A stretch of 10,684 nucleotides of DNA from Desulfotomaculum sp. (lineage in GTDB: Bacteria > Bacillota > Desulfotomaculia > Desulfotomaculales > Ammonificaceae). Position 1 is the stretch's first letter. The number at the start of each line of letters is the position of its first letter. Where the stretch lies: contig DTYU01000170.1 in NCBI GenBank assembly GCA_012961725.1, positions 1-10,684 of the forward strand, written 5' to 3'. The position numbers were made by a program, and so were the translations under genes. The notes under the pieces are model-generated. The model was not told where the DNA came from. It saw only the letters and a program-made list of their open reading frames with translations, and did not search any database. Shown piece after piece: positions 1-5,938 of the stretch.

Positions 1-192
1 AAACCCTGCAAACGCCGCGCGGAAATTATCGCGCTTCTTCAGGATCGTGATCCAGCTAAGCCCGGCCTGAAACCCGTCCAGTACCAGTTTCTCCCACAAG
101 GCGCGGCTGTCATATTCGGGAACGCCCCACTCTTCGTCATGATAGGATATATATAAGGGCTGCTCTCCAACCCATGCACATCTGTTTCCCAT
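1..192 (-). CDS. tag: DNA-3-methyladenine glycosylase I, N-terminal fragment
   Basis: Tag excises 3-methyladenine from alkylated DNA as the first step of base excision repair in the cytoplasm. Reading the minus strand from the ATG at 192 gives 64 residues without a stop until the window edge, so only about the first third of a roughly 190-residue protein is present. The family signature is clear: RCAWVG near residue 4, PLYISYHDEEWGVPEYDSR around residues 12-30, then FQAGLSWITILKKRDNFR around 37-54, which match the zinc-coordinating N-terminus and the helix-hairpin-helix lead-in of Tag proteins. A purine-rich AGGAAAA lies 6-7 bases upstream of the start. The gene is divergent from the EAL gene at 323. 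The wording of the protein is closest in style to Rhodobacterales homologues (inference from memory), and both genes sit on the foreign side of the junction near 653. Confidence 0.88.
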   Translation of the reverse strand, partial: MGNRCAWVGEQPLYISYHDEEWGVPEYDSRALWEKLVLDGFQAGLSWITILKKRDNFRAAFAGF

Positions 193-322
193 GATTTTTC
201 CTGCTTTGTTCCTGTGGTTACGCATCCAATCTGCATTTTAATATAATTTGAAAAAAATGTGATTCTTTACCTGTTGTTAGGCGCTTTGGCCCCATCATGT
301 CCCCCACGGGACGGAGAATCAA
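193..322. other. divergent intergenic gap between tag and the EAL gene
   Basis: This 130-base gap separates two divergently transcribed starts and must hold promoters in both directions. A TATAAT at 242-247 sits in an AT-rich stretch, but no convincing -35 hexamer lies at the proper distance. GGAG at 313-316 is the ribosome binding site for the ATG at 323. Nothing else is evident. Confidence 0.4.
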
Positions 323-1048
323 ATGCGACCAAGAACAATTTCTACAAAACCGGATCAAGCACAGATATTGGATAACCCGCTGGATTTTGCAATCCGTGAA
401 CGTGACAAGGGCACGCTGCAAATGGTCTGCGATGCGTTGCAACACAAACAGGTGATGCTGGCCTATCAACCTGTTGTTCGCGCCATTGCCCCATTTACAC
501 CCGCATTCTACGAAGGCCTGATCCGCGTGCTGGACAATACCGGCCGGGTTATTCCCGCCCGCGACTTCATTGATGTGGTGGAAACCGATGAAATGGGGCG
601 TATCCTTGATTGTCATGCACTTGAACTGGGACTTGCGGCACTGGCACAGGAAGGAGTTGCCAGTCAGGAGTTAAGAAGCGACTTAGGGGCGATACGCATC
701 GCGAACGAGGTGGTTGGCATAATTGCCGGGCTGGCGGCCACCGAAGTTCCGGGTGTCGCTGCAATGAGCGGCGGGATAGTTGGCGGAATCGCCGAGAGGC
801 TTGGCCGTAAGAATCTCTCAAGGGGCGTAAAGGTTGAAGTCGGTGAACGTGAGGCGGCAATCGACCTTTTTGTGGTCTTGAATTACGGCGTTCGGATTGC
901 GGATGTCGCTGGACAGGTACAGGCCGGCGTAAAACGGGCGGTTGAAGAGATGACCGGGCTGGCAGTCGTCGAGGTAAATGTACACGTGCAGGGCGTGGTT
1001 TTCCCGGAGGAAGAAAAGGAAAAGGAAGAGGAACGCCGCGTCCGGTAA
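323..1048 (+). CDS. EAL-domain N-terminus fused in frame to Asp23/Gls24 envelope stress protein (probable chimera)
   Basis: One open frame of 241 codons joins two unrelated proteins. Residues 1-110 are the start of an EAL (cyclic-di-GMP phosphodiesterase) domain: YQPVVRA at 48-54, the EAL-equivalent YEGL at 63-66, and GRVIPARDFI at 74-83. The later catalytic Asn, Asp and Lys segments of an EAL domain are missing, so this part cannot be an active phosphodiesterase. From about residue 112 the sequence is a near-complete Asp23/Gls24 protein: ELRSDLGAIRIANEVVGIIA then GVAAMSGG, ending in an acidic/basic EEEKEKEEERRVR tail. Asp23 proteins of Firmicutes attach to the membrane through AmaP, encoded next at 1358, so the Asp23 half belongs here. 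Its own ATG is absent; GGA-GTT at 653-658 stands where it should begin. The EAL half has an ATG at 323 with GGAG upstream. The most economical reading is a chimeric join at about 650-658, with the true asp23 spanning about 656-1048. Confidence 0.8.
   Translation: MRPRTISTKPDQAQILDNPLDFAIRERDKGTLQMVCDALQHKQVMLAYQPVVRAIAPFTPAFYEGLIRVLDNTGRVIPARDFIDVVETDEMGRILDCHALELGLAALAQEGVASQELRSDLGAIRIANEVVGIIAGLAATEVPGVAAMSGGIVGGIAERLGRKNLSRGVKVEVGEREAAIDLFVVLNYGVRIADVAGQVQAGVKRAVEEMTGLAVVEVNVHVQGVVFPEEEKEKEEERRVR
645..660. other. junction between alphaproteobacterial-like and Firmicute sequence
   Basis: Left of this point both coding pieces (tag, EAL) look alphaproteobacterial. Right of it every gene fits one Firmicute gene order. 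The EAL homology stops near codon 110 and Asp23 homology starts near codon 112, with no linker and without a preserved asp23 start codon. The purine-rich AGGAAGGAG at 648-656 resembles a Shine-Dalgarno site and could be the short shared sequence at which two unrelated sequences were joined. The exact base cannot be fixed from the sequence alone. Confidence 0.7.
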
Positions 1049-1078
1049 GCAAAAGGAGGAAAACAGGAAATAGTCAAA

Positions 1079-1106
1079 GATTCGGAGTCAGAATTCAGAA
1101 TTCAGC
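1079..1106 (+). repeat. degenerate 7-nt tandem repeat (ATTCAGA type)
   Basis: The trinucleotide TTC or GTC recurs at 1081, 1087, 1094 and 1101, giving a period of 6-7 bases with the unit ATTCAGA. The best two units are identical. It belongs to the same class as the heptamer arrays at 1318, 5634, 6571 and 9087. Confidence 0.55.
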
Positions 1107-1118
1107 ATGATTGTTGTA

Positions 1119-1149
1119 GGAATTCGGCTTGACGCGAATTCCCCTTTTT
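1119..1149 (+). terminator. candidate intrinsic terminator after asp23
   Basis: A perfect 8-bp stem, GGAATTCG at 1119-1126 and CGAATTCC at 1135-1142, encloses an 8-base loop and is followed by CC and five T residues (1145-1149). The stem is AT-rich and the T-run short, so it may be a weak terminator or attenuator between asp23 and amaP. The stem also contains two of four GAATTC words in this gap, so part of the symmetry could come from the local repeat. Confidence 0.4.
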
Positions 1150-1317
1150 GGCTGGTTGTTTTCTATCAAACAACATTCAACGTTAGCTGATTGACCTTCA
1201 GGTTCGGTTCAGGATGAGTCGTTGGATTAGCAGGAGTTTGGCGTCTTGGCGGTTTACTTATGGGTGGTGTTTGCCAGAAACGGGCTCCGGCCTTGTTTCG
1301 GCCTGGTTGAGGCTTGG

Positions 1318-1338
1318 GACTCGTAACTCGTGACTTAT
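1318..1338 (+). repeat. 7-nt tandem repeat (RACTCGT type)
   Basis: Three consecutive heptamers start at 1318 (GACTCGT), 1325 (AACTCGT) and 1332 (GACTTAT). The run ends six bases before the amaP ribosome binding site. Confidence 0.55.
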
Positions 1339-1357
1339 GTTTTGAAGGAGTGGTTTG

Positions 1358-1894
1358 ATGGGACCGTTTGATCGCGGTCTCTTATTGCTTTACAGCTTGT
1401 GCATCAGCATAATCCTTGCGGTGTTAGTGCTTATGCTGGCCGGGTGGCAGCCTGCGTTGGAGCTATCGAGAGAGGTCTTTTCGCCGCAGCAACGGGAGGT
1501 GTTATATGCTGTCACCGCCGTCTTGTTAATCGCGGGGCTTAGGCTTATCTATGCGAGTGTTAAGGTCCGGCGCCCGCAGAGCAGGACGGCCTTGGTAGAG
1601 GACAACCCCCTCGGCCAGGTGCAGGTGGCGCTGACCGCCATAGAAAGTTTAGTTTCAAAGGTTGTGGCAAACTTTCCCGGCGTCAGGGAGGTCCGGCCTA
1701 AGGTCACTCAGGTTCCGCAAGGCATTGCCATCAAGATCAAGTTGGTGACGGCGCCGAGTGCCAGCATTCCTGAGCTTTCCCAGGAGATTCAGCAGCAGGT
1801 TATGGATACGGTTAAGAACATCACGGGCATAACCACCAACAATGTGCAGGTTCTGGTCGATAATATATCCACGGCCAAACCTCGGGTCGAATAG
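1358..1894 (+). CDS. amaP: alkaline shock response membrane anchor protein AmaP
   Basis: AmaP anchors Asp23 to the cytoplasmic membrane in Gram-positive bacteria and is part of the envelope-stress response. The 178-residue protein has two membrane segments in its first third: about residues 7-29 (LLLLYSLCISIILAVLVLML) and about 49-67 (VLYAVTAVLLIAGLRLIY). A soluble domain follows from about residue 80, with the Asp23-like pattern of a VxxFPGVREVRPKV stretch and a C-terminal NITGITTNNVQVLVDNI strand. Length and topology fit the family. The ATG at 1358 is preferred over the TTG directly before it because GAAGGAG ends seven bases upstream. The gene lies between the Asp23-like frame and the DUF2273 gene, the usual order. 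Confidence in the family is high, based on topology and context. Confidence 0.88.
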   Translation: MGPFDRGLLLLYSLCISIILAVLVLMLAGWQPALELSREVFSPQQREVLYAVTAVLLIAGLRLIYASVKVRRPQSRTALVEDNPLGQVQVALTAIESLVSKVVANFPGVREVRPKVTQVPQGIAIKIKLVTAPSASIPELSQEIQQQVMDTVKNITGITTNNVQVLVDNISTAKPRVE

Positions 1895-1911
1895 GACGGG
1901 GGATAGGTGCG

Positions 1912-2121
1912 GTGAACTATCAGGAACTCTTTGAACGCCACCGCGGGAAAATAGTGGGCGTGGCATTGGGGCTTGCATTCGGGTGGTTTGCCATCGCCTA
2001 CGGCTTCTGGAAGGCGGTTTTTGTTGCGGTTTGCGTTGCGGGAGGCTATTTTATTGGAAAACGGGTTGACGAGCGGGTGGACTTCGGCCGCTTTTGGAAC
2101 AAGCTCTTCCGGGAGAAGTAG
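1912..2121 (+). CDS. DUF2273 small membrane protein
   Basis: A 69-residue protein of the DUF2273 family, commonly encoded beside amaP and asp23 in Firmicutes; its molecular function is not known. It starts with a short charged segment (NYQELFERHRGK), then two hydrophobic segments at about residues 13-30 and 34-50 with several Gly residues (GVALGLAFGWF, GGYFIGKRVDE), and ends with a basic/aromatic tail (FGRFWNKLFREK). This suggests a hairpin of two membrane helices with both ends in the cytoplasm. The start is GTG at 1912, 17 bases after the amaP stop, behind a GGGGGATAGG purine stretch. Its stop is eight bases before the nusB start, so amaP, this gene and nusB are probably co-transcribed. Confidence 0.85.
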   Translation: MNYQELFERHRGKIVGVALGLAFGWFAIAYGFWKAVFVAVCVAGGYFIGKRVDERVDFGRFWNKLFREK

Positions 2122-2129
2122 GTGGTCGG

Positions 2130-2552
2130 GTGAGCCGGCGGCGGGCAAGGGAGGCGGGTGTCATTGTCCTTTTTGAGGTTGACATAGGGCGGGCTGAGGT
2201 AAGGGAAGCCTTCGAAAGAAGGATGAATGAATGGAATATTACCGGTCCGGACCGTGAATTTGCTGAGTCTCTCGTCTTCGGCGTGCACCTGAAGCAGCAA
2301 ACCATTGACGGGATTGTCGCCGAGTTAAGCCGTGACTGGCGGATTGAAAGAATGAACGGCGTGGACCGGAATGTTATGCGGGTGGCGCTTTATGAGCTGT
2401 TATTCCGTGACGATATTCCGCCCAACGTGGCGATCAACGAGGCGGTAGAGATAGCAAAGCGCTATGCCGGTGAAGAATCCCCCCGCTTTGTCAACGGTAT
2501 TTTGGGGAAAGTGGCAGAAAGGCTGGATATGTACAAGGAAAAGGTGAATTAG
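2130..2552 (+). CDS. nusB: transcription antitermination factor NusB
   Basis: NusB with NusE (S10) binds boxA RNA and supports antitermination of rRNA operons. The product is about 140 residues, all-helical in style and of normal length. Hallmarks are SRRRAREAGVIVLFEVD at the N-terminus, WRIERMNGVDRNVMRVALYELLF in the middle, then DIPPNVAINEAVEIAKRY and ESPRFVNGILGKVAE. The usual A-x-Q-L-L-F-Q segment reads GVIVLFEVD here, a mild divergence. GTG at 2130 is chosen because the family begins at this SRRRARE segment and AGGTGG lies 4-5 bases upstream; the frame is open further back (to 2094) but those residues do not match the family. It follows the DUF2273 gene by 8 bases and precedes xseA by 35 bases, in the widespread asp23-amaP-nusB-xseA order. 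Confidence 0.93.
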   Translation: MSRRRAREAGVIVLFEVDIGRAEVREAFERRMNEWNITGPDREFAESLVFGVHLKQQTIDGIVAELSRDWRIERMNGVDRNVMRVALYELLFRDDIPPNVAINEAVEIAKRYAGEESPRFVNGILGKVAERLDMYKEKVN

Positions 2553-2587
2553 CTCAAGGAAAAAGAGTGCCGTATCCGGAGGGAAAG

Positions 2588-3808
2588 ATGCCTGTTCTAA
2601 CTGTTACCGAGGTCACCGGCCGCATACGTGAACAGTTGGAAGGGGACCCGGTACTGGGCGCCCTGTGGGTGCGCGGTGAAGTCTCAAATTTGAGCATAGC
2701 GGCATCCGGACATCTTTATTTCACATTGAAGGATCAAACAAGCCAGTTGCGGGCGGTCATGTTCCGTTCGCGCGCTAAATCTTTGCGGTTTCCGCTTGCC
2801 AACGGTGCGTCCGTAGTAATCCGCGGGCGCATCTCGCTTTATGAGCGTGACGGAAACGTACAGCTTTACGTTTACGAACTCGAACAAGACGGCATCGGGC
2901 TTCAGCAGGCCTTACTGCGGGAGTTGAAACTGCGGCTGGAAAAGGAGGGGCTGTTCAGCCCGTACCGGAAAAGGGCGTTGCCGCGTTTCCCCCAGCGTAT
3001 CGGGATCGCTACTTCATTGGAAGGAGCCGCCGTCCGCGACATTGTTGAGATTCTCCGGCAGCGTTGGCCGGCAGCGGCGGTGGTTATTGCTCCTTGTGCG
3101 GTTCAGGGAGAGCAGGCGCCGGAGGAGATCGCCGCCGCGATTGCCCGGCTGAACCGGTACGAGAACGTGGACGTGATTATTGTCGGACGCGGTGGAGGTT
3201 CGCTCGAGGAGCTTGCTGCGTTCAACACCGAGTTGGTCGTCCGGGCGGTCTTTGCCTCGGATCTTCCGGTGGTCTCCGCGGTCGGGCACGAACGTGATGA
3301 AACGCTTACGGACCTGGCGGCCGACGCGCGCGCTGCCACGCCGTCCGCGGCTGCCGCGCTTGTCTCACCTGACAGAAGGGAACTCTCCCGGCAGTTAAGC
3401 CAGATTACGGGGAGGCTCCGTACGGCAATCGTCAGGCGGTTTGAGGTTCTTCGCCTGCGCTTTGAGCAGGCGGTAAAAAGCAGAACCTTTATCCACCCGT
3501 GGGAGACGATTTGCGGTCGGAGAGCGCAGACCGTGGACGGCCTCGCAGTTCGGCTCGAGTACCGCACACGCGACAGATTGCAGAAGACTGCAACGCGCCT
3601 CGCAGTACTCAGCGGCAGGCTCGAGGCCTTGAGCCCTCTCAAGACCTTGGCGCGCGGTTACAGCATCTGCCGCCGTTCGGTCACCGGCCGGGTGATTAGC
3701 GATGCAGCCGAGGTTGCCGCCGGGGAAAGAGTGGAGGTGCTGCTTTACCGAGGCCGTCTTCGGTGTAAGGTGGAAGGTACTGCTGACGGCGGCAATGCTG
3801 CTTCTTAA
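2588..3808 (+). CDS. xseA: exodeoxyribonuclease VII large subunit
   Basis: XseA is the catalytic large subunit of exonuclease VII, which degrades single-stranded DNA to acid-soluble oligonucleotides together with XseB (encoded at 7000). The 406-residue product has an N-terminal OB-fold (about 1-100, with LWVRGEVSN at 26-34 and GHLYFTLKD at 41-49), a catalytic core (TSLEGAAVRDI at 142-152, GRGGGSLEELAAFN at 200-213, SAVGHERDETLTDLAADARAATPSAA at 230-255), and a long C-terminal helical region. The core usually reads SLEDLWAFN; here EELAAFN. ATG at 2588 is preferred because GGAGGG lies 4-5 bases upstream and family members begin near MPVLTVTEVT. An in-frame GTG at 2567 with AAGGA upstream would add seven residues. 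The gene is complete and has no terminator-like hairpin directly after it. Confidence 0.95.
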   Translation: MPVLTVTEVTGRIREQLEGDPVLGALWVRGEVSNLSIAASGHLYFTLKDQTSQLRAVMFRSRAKSLRFPLANGASVVIRGRISLYERDGNVQLYVYELEQDGIGLQQALLRELKLRLEKEGLFSPYRKRALPRFPQRIGIATSLEGAAVRDIVEILRQRWPAAAVVIAPCAVQGEQAPEEIAAAIARLNRYENVDVIIVGRGGGSLEELAAFNTELVVRAVFASDLPVVSAVGHERDETLTDLAADARAATPSAAAALVSPDRRELSRQLSQITGRLRTAIVRRFEVLRLRFEQAVKSRTFIHPWETICGRRAQTVDGLAVRLEYRTRDRLQKTATRLAVLSGRLEALSPLKTLARGYSICRRSVTGRVISDAAEVAAGERVEVLLYRGRLRCKVEGTADGGNAAS

Positions 3809-3839
3809 GTTTCCTTTTATTCCGTTCAACCTCCGGCTC

Positions 3840-3868
3840 TTTACAACGGAAGCCCCCCTCGCTATACT
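3840..3868 (+). promoter_or_regulatory. candidate sigma-A promoter for folD-fchA
   Basis: TTTACA at 3840-3845 and TATACT at 3863-3868 are separated by exactly 17 bases. Each hexamer matches the vegetative consensus at five of six positions. Transcription would start near 3875 and produce a leader of about 250 bases before folD. Confidence 0.6.
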
Positions 3869-3971
3869 GCCTACAAGTTCGGGCGGTTATGATTGCTTCT
3901 GACTTGTGAATGGAGCACTACGATGCTCTTGGTCTCTTATCGGCGAATCCGTTTTCGAGCGCGTTCTTCAC

Positions 3972-3987
3972 GGGAACCTGCGTTCCC
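3972..3987 (+). repeat. GGGAAC-N4-GTTCCC hairpin, copy 1
   Basis: A perfect 6-bp stem, GGGAAC (3972-3977) and GTTCCC (3982-3987), closes a CTGC loop. The same arms recur around a different loop at 5760-5775, in another non-coding gap. No T-run follows, so it is not a classical terminator. Confidence 0.6.
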
Positions 3988-4086
3988 TCCACAGAAATTT
4001 GAGAATACATGCTATTTCTACAATGTTTTGCCCTTGAATGCCCAGCGGAAGGCATGGTGATAGGAATAGAACAAGCGGTGTTTAGT

Positions 4087-4115
4087 AATTTAGTATGGTG
4101 TCCCCGAAATTTTGA
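4087..4115 (+). repeat. GGTGTCCCC-core dispersed repeat, copy A
   Basis: The stretch AATTTAGTATGGTGTCCCC followed by an AATTTTGA motif matches copies at 5939-6018. It ends in TTTTGA that runs directly into GAGGAGGT, the folD ribosome binding site, so the repeat abuts the translation signal. The unit is an imperfect palindrome at its AT-rich ends (AATTTA / AAATTT). Confidence 0.65.
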
Positions 4116-4129
4116 GGAGGTAGAGTGGT

Positions 4130-4978
4130 ATGGGGATTATATTAGACGGCAAAGCGTTGGCGGCGAAGATTAGAGAAGAGATAAAGGCGGGGGTTGAAAA
4201 GCTTGCGTCGCGGGGTGTCACGCCGAAACTGGCGGCGGTTTTAGTGGGGGACGATCCGGGTTCGGTCGTTTATGCCCGGGCCAAGGAAAAGGTGTGCGCG
4301 GGTGTGGGTATCGCGTATGAACTCCACCATCTTCCCGGGGATACACGGGAGGGGGATGCGGTCGAGCTTCTGGCAAAGCTGAATGCGGATCCCGCCGTGC
4401 ACGGCATCTTGGTGGAGTTTCCGCTGCCGAAACAGATCAATAAATGGCGTATCTTGGATGCGGTTTCCCCGCTGAAGGACGTCGACGGGATGACGGCGGT
4501 AAACCGCGGGCGGTTACTGGCGGGTGAAGAAGGGCTGTTCCCTGCCACGCCGCAGGCCTGCATCGAGATCATGGAGCGCAACGGGATTGAGATCGCCGGA
4601 AAGCACGCGGTGCTGGTGGGGCGGGGAGAAACGGTTGGGCGGCCGCTGATACCCATGCTCTTACGGAAGAACGCAACGATCACGGTCTGCCATACAAAGA
4701 CGGTGGATGTGGCACGTCACACCCGTGAGGCCGATATCGTCGTGGCTGCTGCCGGTAAGGCGGGGCTGATTACAGGGGAGATGGTCAGGCCGGGGGCCGT
4801 GGTCGTAGATGCGGGTATCAACCAGACGGAAAAGGGGATTTGCGGCGATGTCGACTTTGAAAGCGCGAAAGAGGTAGCCGGTTTCATCACTCCGGTCCCG
4901 GGCGGCGTCGGCAGCATGACCACAGTGCTGCTCATGAAGAACGTCCTGAAGGCGGTTTCCCTGCAAGGGTTGGGTTGA
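4130..4978 (+). CDS. folD: methylenetetrahydrofolate dehydrogenase FolD (cyclohydrolase activity uncertain)
   Basis: FolD oxidises 5,10-methylene-THF with NAD(P)+ and normally also hydrolyses methenyl-THF to 10-formyl-THF. The 282-residue product is full length. The catalytic domain shows VGDDPGSVVYARAKEK with Tyr48 and Lys52, and PLKDVDG with Asp117/119. The Rossmann part shows VGRGETVGRPL (162-173), NATITVCHTKT (181-191) and DAGIN (227-231). Two departures stand out: the usual VQLPLP is VEFPLP, placing Glu96 where a conserved catalytic Gln normally lies, and GGVGPMT is GGVGSMT. The Gln is important for cyclohydrolase chemistry in studied FolD enzymes, so this protein may act mainly as the dehydrogenase while FchA, 12 bases downstream, supplies the cyclohydrolase (inference). 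ATG at 4130 has a strong GAGGAGGT ribosome binding site. A promoter candidate lies at 3840. Confidence 0.94.
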   Translation: MGIILDGKALAAKIREEIKAGVEKLASRGVTPKLAAVLVGDDPGSVVYARAKEKVCAGVGIAYELHHLPGDTREGDAVELLAKLNADPAVHGILVEFPLPKQINKWRILDAVSPLKDVDGMTAVNRGRLLAGEEGLFPATPQACIEIMERNGIEIAGKHAVLVGRGETVGRPLIPMLLRKNATITVCHTKTVDVARHTREADIVVAAAGKAGLITGEMVRPGAVVVDAGINQTEKGICGDVDFESAKEVAGFITPVPGGVGSMTTVLLMKNVLKAVSLQGLG

Positions 4979-4990
4979 GGAGGTGTACCA

Positions 4991-5629
4991 GTGGCGCAGA
5001 TTTTTGACTGGAGCATAAGGCAGTTCTTAAAGGAGGCCGCCTCGAGCGCACCTACGCCGGGCGGGGGGAGCGTGGCGGCACTCTGTGGGGCCTTGGCGGC
5101 GTCGATGGCATCGATGGTGGCCAGCCTGACAGTCGGTAAAGAGAAATACGCTGAGGTAGAGCCGGAGATGAAGGCGATCTTAGAGAGGACAGCGGCTCTG
5201 CTGCAGCGTTTCGAGGGGTTGATGGCGGCGGATATCGAAGCGTTTAACGGATTTATGGCGGTCTATAAACTCCCGAAAAATACGGAGGAACAGAAGGCCG
5301 AGCGGGCCCGGCGGATGCAGGAGGCGTTAATTAGGGCCACCGAGACGCCCCTGAGCATTGCGGATGCCTGCCTTGAAGTATTAGGCTTGGCCGAGCAGGC
5401 TGCCCTGAAGGGGAACAAAGGGGCGGTAAGTGACGCCGGTGTGGCCGCCCACCTTGCCGAAGCGGCGCTGAATGCCGCGCTGTTAAACGTCGACATCAAC
5501 GTCCCTTCGATAAAGGACACTGCTTATGTCGATAAGGCGGGGGCAAAACGACGGGAGCTTGCCCACCGGGCCGCCGCAATAAAAGAGCGTGCCGTTCAAG
5601 CGGTGGCCGCCCGGTTATCCGGGAACTAG
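4991..5629 (+). CDS. fchA: methenyltetrahydrofolate cyclohydrolase / cyclodeaminase family (FchA-like)
   Basis: Members of the formiminotransferase-cyclodeaminase (FTCD_C) family either deaminate formimino-THF or, as FchA in anaerobes, hydrolyse methenyl-THF. The 212-residue, mostly helical product has the signature SAPTPGGGSVAALCGALAAS (residues 19-38), TVGKEKYAEVEPEM (47-60), a mid-helix AFNGFMAVYKLPK (about 84-96), then NKGAVSDAGVAA and a NVDINVPSIKD stretch near the end. Length fits the stand-alone family. GTG at 4991 follows GGAGGTG with good spacing, 12 bases after the folD stop, so the two genes form a translationally close pair. That pairing favours cyclohydrolase over cyclodeaminase activity; no histidine-degradation genes are near. 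Substrate preference cannot be read with certainty from sequence. Confidence 0.9.
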   Translation: MAQIFDWSIRQFLKEAASSAPTPGGGSVAALCGALAASMASMVASLTVGKEKYAEVEPEMKAILERTAALLQRFEGLMAADIEAFNGFMAVYKLPKNTEEQKAERARRMQEALIRATETPLSIADACLEVLGLAEQAALKGNKGAVSDAGVAAHLAEAALNAALLNVDINVPSIKDTAYVDKAGAKRRELAHRAAAIKERAVQAVAARLSGN

Positions 5630-5633
5630 TATC

Positions 5634-5682
5634 AAGTTACGAGTCACGAGACAGAAGTCACAAGTCGGAAGTCTCGAAATCA
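5634..5682 (+). repeat. phased 7-nt tandem array (RAGTCAC type)
   Basis: Seven consecutive heptamers begin at 5634, 5641, 5648, 5655, 5662, 5669 and 5676 with consensus RAGTCAC (for example GAGTCAC at 5641 and AAGTCAC at 5655). Register is kept without any insertion over 49 bases although individual units differ. The array starts five bases after the fchA stop codon. Confidence 0.7.
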
Positions 5683-5759
5683 CAATCGCGACCAAACACT
5701 GATCCGAAGCTTATTACCGCGCCGGTCAAGAGAAGTAGGAGTTGCTATTTGTCTATCAT

Positions 5760-5775
5760 GGGAACGTTGGTTCCC
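5760..5775 (+). repeat. GGGAAC-N4-GTTCCC hairpin, copy 2
   Basis: GGGAAC (5760-5765) and GTTCCC (5770-5775) form a perfect 6-bp stem around GTTG. The arms are identical to those at 3972-3987 while the loop differs. Both copies sit in gaps that end in the GGTGTCCCC-core repeat. Confidence 0.6.
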
Positions 5776-5938
5776 GCCATAAAGCATGAAAATGCGGCGA
5801 ACTTTGCCGGAAGATTGGGGACGGAGAAGTGTGAGGTTAGAAGGTGGGAATGTATGTTGGAATTGGCCGTAGGTCAATTCCTTCAAGAATTATCACATCC
5901 AACTTCGCATATCCGGCCTCTCAAACGCTCGGAGCAAA

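Larger units (their letters stand above)
1049..1357. other. non-coding gap between asp23 and amaP
   Basis: About 309 bases without a credible gene. From left to right it holds an orphan Shine-Dalgarno-like AAAAGGAGGA (1051-1060) with no start codon after it, a heptamer-period repeat (1079-1106), a terminator-like hairpin (1119-1149), a GC-mixed stretch with no recognisable signal, a second heptamer run (1318-1338), and the amaP ribosome binding site GAAGGAG (1344-1350). Related genomes keep these two genes close together, so this looks like expanded spacer. Confidence 0.5.
3809..4129. other. non-coding gap between xseA and folD
   Basis: About 320 bases without a credible gene; a 66-codon frame crossing its start has no family character. 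It holds a good vegetative promoter (3840-3868), several short hairpins between about 3873 and 3987, an AT-rich stretch, and a GGTGTCCCC-core repeat just before the folD ribosome binding site. The implied transcript has a leader of about 250 bases. Confidence 0.5.

Noticed and set aside
242..247. TATAAT as promoter of the EAL gene
   Set aside because: No acceptable -35 hexamer at 16-18 bases; AT-rich context makes a chance match likely.
1120..1141. GAATTCGGCTT resembling a TA-cloning vector edge
   Set aside because: The word is short, sits in a local GAATTC-rich repeat, and no further vector sequence follows.
3869..4129. Tetrahydrofolate riboswitch before folD
   Set aside because: The short hairpins do not show the conserved core or pseudoknot arrangement that I know for that class; left as an unassigned leader.
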